A stretch of DNA of 5,074 nucleotides from RUG11247 sp045649485 (GTDB taxonomy: Bacteria > Bacillota > Clostridia > Christensenellales > Aristaeellaceae). Under the pieces are notes generated by a model, which saw nothing but the letters and a program-made list of their open reading frames with translations, was not told where the DNA came from and searched no databases. The DNA lies in NCBI GenBank assembly GCA_045649485.1, contig JAZRPZ010000011.1:1-5074 (forward strand), in the 5' to 3' direction. Below, in pieces: positions 1 to 4,619 of the stretch. Numbering within the stretch: position 1 is the stretch's first letter; each line of letters begins with the position of its first letter. A program made the position numbers and the translations under genes.

Positions 1-27
1 GGTTCCGGGAAATCCCGGAACCTTTTT
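1..27. terminator. Probable bidirectional terminator after thrS
   Basis: Ten-base perfect inverted repeat (GGTTCCGGGA at 1-10 and TCCCGGAACC at 13-22) that folds into a GC-rich hairpin with a tiny loop. On the plus strand it is followed by TTTTT at 23-27, so it would terminate a plus-strand gene arriving from left of the window. On the minus strand the same hairpin starts 19 bases after the thrS stop codon and is preceded by a run of A. Its own T-tract, if there is one, lies outside the window, so its role as the thrS terminator is inferred from position and symmetry. Confidence 0.8.
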
Positions 28-40
28 ATCATCAGTTGTA

Positions 41-1975
41 TTACTTCTTTTCCTTATTGTCCACGACTTCCTTCAGCATTGCAGCGAAAGCGTCGAAGCT
101 CATGGCGCCCAGATCGCCCTCGGAACGGTGACGGACGGAAACGGTCTGGCCTTCCATGTCGCGGTCGCCGACGATGAGCATGTAGGGAACCTTCTCCAGC
201 TGACCTTCGCGGATCTTCTTGCCGATCTTGTCGTCGGCAGTGTTGGCCTCTGCGCGGAAGCCTGCGCAGCGCAGCTTTGCAGCCAGCTCGGCAGCGTAGT
301 CATGTGCGCGCTCGGTTACGGACATTACGCGGACCTGCTCGGGGGCCATCCAGGTGGGCAGTGCACCGGCATAGGTCTCGATGAGGTATGCCAGAGTGCG
401 CTCGTAGCAGCCCATGGAAGTACGATGGATGATGTAGGGGATCTTCTTCTGACCGTCTGCATCGATGTAGTCCATGCCGAACTTCTCGGCCAGCAGCATA
501 TCGATCTGGATGGTAACGATGGTGTCTTCCTTGCCGAATACGTTCTTGTACTGGATATCCAGCTTGGGTCCGTAGAATGCGGCTTCGTCGATACCTACTT
601 CGTACTCAACGCCCAGGTTGTCGAGGATCTCGCCCATGATGCGCTGTGCTTCGTTCCACTGCTCAGCGGTGCCTTCGTACTTGTTCTTGGGGTTCTCGGG
701 ATCCCACTGAGAGAAGCGGAAGGTGCAGTTGTCCAGCAGACCGATGGTATCGAGGGTGTACTTGGCCAGTTCCAGACAGCCCTTGAATTCTTCTTCCAGC
801 TGCTCGGGACGCAGTACCAGATGGCCTTCGGTGATGGTGAACTGACGTACGCGGATCAGGCCGTGCATCTCGCCGGAATCCTCATTGCGGAACAGGGTGG
901 AGTTTTCGGCGTAGCGCAGGGGCAGGTCGCGGTAGGAACGCTGGCGGTTCAGATATGCCTGATACTGGAAGGGGCAGGTCATGGGACGCAGAGCGAAGCA
1001 TTCCTTGGTCTCGTCGTGGGGATCGCCCAGAATGAACATGCCATCGAGGTAGTGATCCCAGTGACCGGAGATCTTGTACAGCTCACGCTTGGCCATCATG
1101 GGAGTACGGGTGAGCACGTAGCCGCGCTTCTGTTCCTCGTCCTCGATCCAGCGCTGCAGCTGCTGCAGTACGCGTGCGCCCTTGGGCAGGATGATGGGCA
1201 GGCCCTGACCGATGGTATCAACGGTGGTGAAGTATTCCAGATCACGGCCCAGCTTGTTGTGGTCACGCCTGAGAGCTTCTTCACGGGCAGCGATATAAGC
1301 TTCCAGTTCTTCCTTGGATGCGAATGCGGTGCCGTAGATACGCTGCAGCATCTTGTTCTTTTCGCTGCCGCGCCAGTATGCGCCGGTGATGGACATCAGC
1401 TTTACAGCCTTGATCTTGCCGGTGGAGGGAAGGTGTGGACCTGCGCACAGATCGGTGAAGTTATCCTGCTTGTAGAAGGAGATGGTCTCACCTTCGGGCA
1501 GGTCGTTGATCAGCTCAACCTTGTAGGGCTCGTCCTTCATCAGCTCAAGAGCCTCTGCGCGGGGCAGTTCGAAACGCTCGAGACGTGCATTCTTCTTGAT
1601 GATCTTCTGCATTTCCTTTTCAACCTGAGCAAGGAAATCGGAAGTGAAGGGCTCTTCGGTATCGAAATCGTAGTAGAAGCCGTTATCGATAGCGGGACCG
1701 ATTGCCAGCTTGACGTCGGGGCGCAGGTTCTTTACTGCCTGTGCCAGCACGTGGCTTGCGGTATGCCTGAGGGTCCAGCGTCCGTCTGCATCTTCAAAAC
1801 CGACGATCTCCAGGTTGCCGTCTTCGTTGATTGCTTCGGGCAGAGAGATAGTCCTGCCGTTGATGCGTGCTACCAGAGCAGTCTTCTTGAGATCCTTGGA
1901 AATTTCGCCGGCGATGTCCAGAGCGTTCATGCCGTTTTCGAATTCGTAAGCCTGTCCGTTGATGGTAAGCTTCAT
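41..1975 (-). CDS. thrS: Threonyl-tRNA synthetase
   Basis: Cytoplasmic class II synthetase that charges tRNA-Thr with threonine using ATP; 644 residues, the normal length for bacterial ThrS. Domains in order are an N-terminal TGS domain (about 1-60), the editing domain that removes mischarged serine (about 65-220), the catalytic core (about 240-540) and an HGTP anticodon-binding domain (about 545-640). The editing site shows HTASH (His71, His75) and DLCAGPH (Cys177, His181). Catalytic zinc ligands are visible as Cys334 in MTCPF, His385 in TEGH and His517 in IIHRTS. Around motif 2 it reads STLFRNEDSGEMHGL and RVRQFTITEGH rather than the E. coli-like RVRGFTQDDAH form, so it belongs to a variant branch of ThrS. 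The start is fixed by TAAGGAGG at 1984-1991, eight bases before the ATG. Expression is controlled by the T-box leader directly upstream. Confidence 0.98.
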   Translation of the reverse strand: MKLTINGQAYEFENGMNALDIAGEISKDLKKTALVARINGRTISLPEAINEDGNLEIVGFEDADGRWTLRHTASHVLAQAVKNLRPDVKLAIGPAIDNGFYYDFDTEEPFTSDFLAQVEKEMQKIIKKNARLERFELPRAEALELMKDEPYKVELINDLPEGETISFYKQDNFTDLCAGPHLPSTGKIKAVKLMSITGAYWRGSEKNKMLQRIYGTAFASKEELEAYIAAREEALRRDHNKLGRDLEYFTTVDTIGQGLPIILPKGARVLQQLQRWIEDEEQKRGYVLTRTPMMAKRELYKISGHWDHYLDGMFILGDPHDETKECFALRPMTCPFQYQAYLNRQRSYRDLPLRYAENSTLFRNEDSGEMHGLIRVRQFTITEGHLVLRPEQLEEEFKGCLELAKYTLDTIGLLDNCTFRFSQWDPENPKNKYEGTAEQWNEAQRIMGEILDNLGVEYEVGIDEAAFYGPKLDIQYKNVFGKEDTIVTIQIDMLLAEKFGMDYIDADGQKKIPYIIHRTSMGCYERTLAYLIETYAGALPTWMAPEQVRVMSVTERAHDYAAELAAKLRCAGFRAEANTADDKIGKKIREGQLEKVPYMLIVGDRDMEGQTVSVRHRSEGDLGAMSFDAFAAMLKEVVDNKEKK

Positions 1976-1983
1976 GGAAAATG

Positions 1984-1991
1984 CCTCCTTA
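1984..1991 (-). promoter_or_regulatory. Ribosome binding site of thrS
   Basis: TAAGGAGG on the minus strand, eight bases before the ATG at 1975. It lies just downstream of the T-box terminator, so it is transcribed only when the leader reads through. It decides the start codon. Confidence 0.9.
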
Positions 1992-1998
1992 CTGAAAT

Positions 1999-2031
1999 AA
2001 AAAAAGCCCGTCCCATAACGAAGGGACGGAC
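1999..2031 (-). terminator. T-box leader terminator of thrS
   Basis: On the minus strand GTCCGTCCC (2031-2023) pairs with GGGACGGGC (2014-2006) around an eight-base loop, with one G-U pair, and is followed by seven T (2005-1999). This is a textbook intrinsic terminator between the T-box sequence and the thrS start. Its 5' arm carries the CGTCCC-type segment that pairs with the GGG of the T-box sequence in the alternative antiterminator, so the two folds exclude each other. Confidence 0.93.
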
Positions 2032-2041
2032 GTTATATGTC

Positions 2042-2054
2042 CGCGGTTCCACCC
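2042..2054 (-). promoter_or_regulatory. Conserved T-box sequence (tRNA acceptor-end binding)
   Basis: GGGTGGAACCGCG on the minus strand matches the GGGTGGNACCGCG core of the T-box antiterminator. The TGGA within it is the bulge that pairs with the NCCA end of uncharged tRNA. It lies 11 bases upstream of the terminator 5' arm, as expected. Confidence 0.95.
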
Positions 2055-2224
2055 AACTTGAATAAACCACTTTTGCAAAGCTGTATCGCGCTTATCGCGT
2101 TCGACGGTCGGTGGTGGTAGCCTTTTTGCGGTTGCGGGGCGCGCTTTCAGCCGGTGACGCACCTTCTCTGGCGTACTTTGCAAATAGGTCATGTCCACGT
2201 CATTCCACGAATGTATATGCCGAT

Positions 2225-2253
2225 ATTTTATGCATTATTCGCCTTCTTGTCAA
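2225..2253 (-). promoter_or_regulatory. Sigma-A promoter of the thrS leader
   Basis: A perfect -35 box TTGACA (2253-2248), a 17-base spacer and the -10 box TAAAAT (2230-2225, one mismatch to TATAAT). Transcription should start near 2218, giving a leader of about 240 bases. The -35 box lies only 20 bases past the stop codon of the regulator gene upstream. Confidence 0.88.
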
Positions 2254-2273
2254 GTGCAAAATTGTAAAGAGAA

Positions 2274-2855
2274 TTATTCAAGTGATTTGTTTAGGTCGGA
2301 TGCCGGAAGTATGCCGTGAACGGTGTATATCCTGTCCTTGCGGCTCATCCAGCCCATGCCGACAAATGCGCGGCGCACGGTGCAGTAATCCTCGTGTATG
2401 CGGGAAATGAGCTCATTCACCTCGGTCTCGTGATACTCCCTGCCGGTCTCAAAGAGCTTCATTATCTCCTCATATATTATAAGGCGCTTCTTTATCTGCG
2501 CGGGCATCACGCGGCAGACCCCGTCGGGCATGAAGGATTTGATCACCTTGCGGCGGTACATTTCCTCGCGAAGTGCTTCTGCGTTAGCGGTTTCTTCTGT
2601 GGGAATTATTATTTCGCGAAGAGTCATTCCGAGAACTTCAGGACGCAGGGAGAAAATAGTGTAATACTGTTCACGCCGTGAATCAACAAGCCCTGCAGAA
2701 ATAAGCTTTTTCATATGGAAGGATACTGTGGCTGGCGTTAGTTTAAGGCGTTCTGCCAAAATTTCCACATACATTTCGCGTTCGCCCAAAGCTTGCAGTA
2801 TTTTTATACGAGTCTCATCTGCGAGTGCTTTTAAAACTGTAACGGCTTGAGTCAT
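2274..2855 (-). CDS. ArsR-type winged-helix regulator with C-terminal DUF2087
   Basis: Cytoplasmic one-component transcription factor of 193 residues. The N-terminal part (about 5-70) is an ArsR/SmtB-like winged helix: VLKALADETRIKIL opens it, and the recognition helix is around TPATVSFHMKKLISAG (40-55). The thiol metal site ELCVCDL of arsenic sensors is absent (EMYVEILAERL here), so arsenite or cadmium sensing by that site is unlikely. The C-terminal part (about 102-178) fits DUF2087, with KVIKSFMPDG, KKRLIIYEEIMKLFE and HEDYCTVRR; its ligand is not known to me. A linker of about 30 residues joins the two. The ATG is preceded by GGAGGG with good spacing and overlaps the stop of the upstream 105-aa gene by ATGA, so the two are probably translationally coupled. 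The perfect palindrome at the operon promoter is the likely binding site, which would make this an autorepressor (inference). Confidence 0.9.
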   Translation of the reverse strand: MTQAVTVLKALADETRIKILQALGEREMYVEILAERLKLTPATVSFHMKKLISAGLVDSRREQYYTIFSLRPEVLGMTLREIIIPTEETANAEALREEMYRRKVIKSFMPDGVCRVMPAQIKKRLIIYEEIMKLFETGREYHETEVNELISRIHEDYCTVRRAFVGMGWMSRKDRIYTVHGILPASDLNKSLE

Positions 2856-3169
2856 TTCGTCCCTCCGAGTTCCTCTATAAGCTGTTGGACTTTTGTGATA
2901 CAGCTCAGTTGGATATCTATCCTGTCGACTGCGTCTATATCATGCAATCCTTCAAGCTTTTCTTTTCTCTTTATAAGATCTTTTTTGCAGCCTTCCAAAG
3001 CATGTGGTGCTTTGTGTCCAAGAGTCTTAAGCATGGTGGAATACATACTCTTTTTCATCAGAGCGATAGAATGTCCGCGCTCGTCTCCGGCTTCCTTGGC
3101 TTTTGCTGCAGCTGTCATTTCTTCATCTGCCCAGATATCAAGGGCCTTATCGAACTTGTTCAGATCCAT
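2852..3169 (-). CDS. Small helical protein of unknown function, first gene of the regulator operon
   Basis: 105-residue protein that I do not recognise. It is rich in Lys, Glu, Asp, Ala and Leu, has no signal peptide or membrane segment, and should be almost wholly alpha-helical: likely helices at about 3-28, 32-50, 56-75 and 80-101, the last two amphipathic. Two cysteines (61 and 90) and three histidines (33, 52, 56) do not form an obvious metal motif. The start is supported by AAGAGGTGA at 3184-3176, six bases before the ATG. Its final codons and TGA overlap the start of the ArsR-DUF2087 gene, and a strong promoter with a palindromic operator lies directly upstream. Tight coupling to a regulator suggests it is a partner, the effector of the response, or a modulator of that regulator; this is inference from context only. 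Confidence 0.85.
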   Translation of the reverse strand: MDLNKFDKALDIWADEEMTAAAKAKEAGDERGHSIALMKKSMYSTMLKTLGHKAPHALEGCKKDLIKRKEKLEGLHDIDAVDRIDIQLSCITKVQQLIEELGGTK

Positions 3170-3185
3170 AAATGGTCACCTCTTA

Positions 3186-3215
3186 AATATAGTTAGATGT
3201 ACATCTAACTATATT
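3186..3215. promoter_or_regulatory. Perfect 30-bp palindrome, candidate repressor operator
   Basis: Two 15-base arms, AATATAGTTAGATGT and ACATCTAACTATATT, form a perfect inverted repeat with no spacer, centred between 3200 and 3201. It overlaps the last three bases of the -10 box and covers the expected transcription start of the operon on the minus strand, the classic place for a repressor. Winged-helix dimers of the ArsR group bind such palindromes. The regulator encoded by the second gene of this operon is the natural candidate, but that is inferred. Confidence 0.85.
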
Positions 3216-3240
3216 ATATATCTGATTAGATGAATGTCAA
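3213..3240 (-). promoter_or_regulatory. Sigma-A promoter of the regulator operon
   Basis: On the minus strand TTGACA (3240-3235) and TATAAT (3218-3213) are both perfect consensus boxes, separated by 16 bases. The start should fall near 3206, inside the palindromic operator. The spacer contains CATCTAAT, a copy of the operator half-site. So strong a promoter combined with an operator over its -10 fits a tightly repressed, inducible unit. Confidence 0.88.
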
Positions 3241-3253
3241 TATAAATTTGTGG

Positions 3254-4318
3254 TTACAAAATTATTTTTGCTATTGAAGTGCGGGCAAGGCATATTCCGT
3301 CAGCAGGACCGCCGCTGCAATAGCTTACCAGCATACAGTTATCATCGGTGAAGAATATCGCGGGATAGCAGTATCCGTGCTCTTCATTGCCTTCAATTAT
3401 TTTATATTCGCTCCATGTGATGCCGTCGTCATTGCTTGAGGCATATACGATGGGAGTGCGTCCCCAGCCCGCAGGGGAAGTATATCTGCCGTTATAAATG
3501 GGAACGGGATTCCATACGGCAAAAAGTTCGCCGGTGGATTCTCTGCGCTTTATGAGCATGGGCGAAGTGGGGGAAGTGAAGCGGGAGGGCTGCGGAAGAG
3601 TCCAGTGCAGACCGCCGTCCACCGAAAAGTATTCGTACTGCGACATCTTGTCAGTGCGCGCATATGCCCATATTACGCCGTTCTGTTTTTCTACGATACC
3701 GGGCTCCTGCAGACCTGTGGTGGTATTACCGAAGGCAGGGAATACCATATCGGGGCTTTCGGTCCAGGTAAATCCATCATCATCCGAATACAGGTACAGG
3801 TTTGTGGAACGCATCTCGTAGTGTCCCTTTGTACCGTCGGCGCTGAGGGTGCTGTGATGCACGGCGAGGGGGATCAAGATGCGCCCGCTTGCAAGACGGA
3901 TAACCCTGTCGTTATTGAGCACGTAATAGGCCTTACGCTCGGTCTTTGTGCATTCAGTATGACTGTAGAAGCTCTCACCGTCGTCATTGGAACGGGATAT
4001 CATGATGCGGTTGAGCGCAGGAGTCTGCTTGATAATATAGAAAAGACCGAGGTCACCGTTCTGCATGCGCAGAAGTGAAACGCTCATTACGTTCTTTGTA
4101 TCATACATGGATGCCTTGATAAGGGTGCGGGGTTCGCTCCATGTTTCGCCTTCGTCTGCGGAATATACCGCCACAAGGTCGGAGGGCGCGTCGTCGCCGT
4201 TGTGATTTGTAAAACGGCTGTAGGCAAACATTATTCTGCCGTCAGCAAGTCTGAGGAATGAACCTTCGCTGTGCCTCGTGAATTTCTCGTTCGGGCCGAA
4301 AGAAGCAGTAATGCGCAT
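3254..4318 (-). CDS. Sialidase-superfamily protein with five Asp-box repeats, cytoplasmic
   Basis: 354-residue protein of the six-bladed beta-propeller sialidase/BNR class (exo-alpha-sialidase-like, BNR_2 type). Five Asp-boxes are visible: SADEGETW (53-60), SNDDGESF (110-117), SDDDGFTW (178-185), SVDGGLHW (232-239) and SNDDGITW (295-302). Other segments typical of the branch are SEGSFLRLADGRI near the start, NDRVIRLASGRILIP (136-150), GLQEPGIVE (202-210), TSPMLIKRRESTGEL (251-265) and the C-terminal GYCYPAIFF. The classical N-terminal FRIP motif is absent, so activity on sialic acid is not assured. No signal peptide or anchor is present, so it probably acts inside the cell on imported sugar or glycoside; the substrate is unknown. 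The start at 4318 is set by AGGAGGT (4332-4326). An in-frame ATG at 4366 lacks a ribosome site. The stop lies 13 bases before the -35 box of the next operon, leaving no room for a terminator. Confidence 0.88.
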   Translation of the reverse strand: MRITASFGPNEKFTRHSEGSFLRLADGRIMFAYSRFTNHNGDDAPSDLVAVYSADEGETWSEPRTLIKASMYDTKNVMSVSLLRMQNGDLGLFYIIKQTPALNRIMISRSNDDGESFYSHTECTKTERKAYYVLNNDRVIRLASGRILIPLAVHHSTLSADGTKGHYEMRSTNLYLYSDDDGFTWTESPDMVFPAFGNTTTGLQEPGIVEKQNGVIWAYARTDKMSQYEYFSVDGGLHWTLPQPSRFTSPTSPMLIKRRESTGELFAVWNPVPIYNGRYTSPAGWGRTPIVYASSNDDGITWSEYKIIEGNEEHGYCYPAIFFTDDNCMLVSYCSGGPADGICLARTSIAKIIL

Positions 4319-4325
4319 GGTGCTT

Positions 4326-4332
4326 ACCTCCT
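4326..4332 (-). promoter_or_regulatory. Ribosome binding site deciding the sialidase-like start
   Basis: AGGAGGT on the minus strand, seven bases before the ATG at 4318. The two longer in-frame start options (4366 and 4471) have no comparable site, so the 354-residue form is preferred. Confidence 0.88.
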
Positions 4333-4348
4333 GATTTTTACTGCCTAA

Positions 4349-4354
4349 ATTATA
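4349..4354 (-). promoter_or_regulatory. Possible -10 box near the sialidase-like gene
   Basis: TATAAT on the minus strand, about 30 bases before the ATG. No good -35 box lies 16-18 bases upstream (only TTTTAT or TTTATT). A second bare TATAAT at 4396-4391 is equally unsupported. These are alternatives to the promoter at 4441-4471, and any of them may be chance in AT-rich DNA. Confidence 0.35.
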
Positions 4355-4440
4355 CTCCGTGTTCATGGTGAATAAAAGAGGTTTCGCAAAATTATATCCA
4401 CTTAATATCTGTGTGCTGTTTACAGGTGGTCGGGCGTGGT

Positions 4441-4471
4441 ATAATAAGCGAAGAAGCAGGATGAATGTCAA
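4441..4471 (-). promoter_or_regulatory. Candidate promoter of the sialidase-like gene
   Basis: A perfect TTGACA (4471-4466) on the minus strand is followed after 19 bases by TATTAT (4446-4441; TTATTA at 18 bases). The spacer is longer than ideal. The -35 region shares 12 identical bases, TTGACATTCATC, with the -35 region of the regulator operon promoter. If used, it gives a leader of about 115 bases in which I see no strong structure. Confidence 0.5.
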
Positions 4472-4509
4472 AAAATTGTCCTTTTATCCGTAATTTAACA
4501 GATGGATAA

Positions 4510-4539
4510 TTGCGGATAATATGCTGTATATGATATAAT
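4510..4539 (+). promoter_or_regulatory. Candidate extended -10 promoter of rpsB
   Basis: TGATATAAT at 4531-4539 is a perfect extended -10 element (TG, one base, TATAAT). The -35 is weak: TTGCGG at 4510-4515 with an 18-base spacer. The start would be near 4545, giving a leader of about 75 bases. The region diverges from the promoters serving the sialidase-like gene. Confidence 0.7.
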
Positions 4540-4557
4540 TCTGTTTCGGAAAACGCA

Positions 4558-4596
4558 CCTTCGCCCATCCTTGTTGATGAATCAGGCGAGGGGTGG
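4558..4596 (+). promoter_or_regulatory. Structured leader before rpsB
   Basis: CCTTCGCC (4558-4565) can pair with GGCGAGGG (4585-4592), eight pairs including one G-U, around a 19-base loop. A competing helix pairs CCATCC (4565-4570) with GGGTGG (4591-4596), with one wobble. The 3' side ends eight bases before the Shine-Dalgarno sequence. No T-run follows, so it is not an intrinsic terminator. Several ribosomal protein operons are autoregulated through leader structures; that role for this element is only a hypothesis. Confidence 0.4.
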
Positions 4597-4603
4597 ACAA
4601 AAC

Positions 4604-4610
4604 AAGGAGG
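4604..4610 (+). promoter_or_regulatory. Ribosome binding site of rpsB
   Basis: AAGGAGG, nine bases before the ATG at 4620, a near-complete match to the anti-Shine-Dalgarno sequence, as expected for a highly expressed ribosomal protein gene. Confidence 0.9.
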
Positions 4611-4619
4611 AATACCACA

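Larger units (their letters stand above)
1999..2220 (-). promoter_or_regulatory. T-box riboswitch controlling thrS
   Basis: Leader RNA that senses uncharged tRNA-Thr and then allows read-through into thrS. Seen directly: the conserved T-box GGGTGGAACCGCG (minus strand, 2054-2042), the mutually exclusive terminator after it, AAAGTA (2180-2175, the usual 5' side of the specifier loop) and a clostridial-type Stem I segment GGCTGAAAGC (2152-2143). Opposite AAAGTA, after a GGC that can pair with GCC, come three ACC triplets (2118-2110). ACC is a threonine codon, so one of them is the likely specifier, but I cannot fix which one by eye. The TGGA in the T-box bulge would pair with UCCA, implying a tRNA-Thr with discriminator base U. 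The left end depends on the inferred transcription start near 2218. Confidence 0.93.

Noticed and set aside
128..2065. 645-codon open reading frame on the plus strand, opposite thrS
   Set aside because: It lies almost wholly antisense to thrS and its product is an unlikely Val/Leu/Gly/Gln-rich chain with no recognisable domain. Such long antisense frames arise from the biased codon use of highly expressed genes. It also runs through the T-box terminator and T-box sequence, and no good ribosome site precedes it.
2068..2187. Repeated TTTGCAAA in the T-box leader (near 2073-2080 and 2178-2186)
   Set aside because: It is an eight-base self-complementary word, easily found by chance; I could not place it in a consistent T-box fold, so I do not claim a functional long-range pairing.
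2111..2410. 99-codon plus-strand frame through the T-box leader and regulator end
   Set aside because: It overlaps the structured T-box leader and the 3' end of the regulator gene in antisense; cysteine- and arginine-rich product without family resemblance.
3186..3215. The 30-bp palindrome read as an intrinsic terminator for the sialidase-like gene
   Set aside because: The stem is AT-rich and no T-run follows on the minus strand (TTAAGAGG comes next). It overlaps a perfect -10 box, so an operator is the better reading.
3498..4078. Plus-strand frames opposite the sialidase-like gene
   Set aside because: Both are antisense to a well-supported coding region, overlap each other, and show no motif or ribosome binding site.
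4319..4471. N-terminal extension of the sialidase-like protein starting at 4471 (or 4366)
   Set aside because: The extension contains the candidate promoter and leader, lacks similarity to the propeller fold, and neither start has a Shine-Dalgarno sequence. The hydrophobic first residues of the 4471 form could mimic a signal peptide, but that start overlaps the TTGACA box and AGGAGGT clearly points to 4318.
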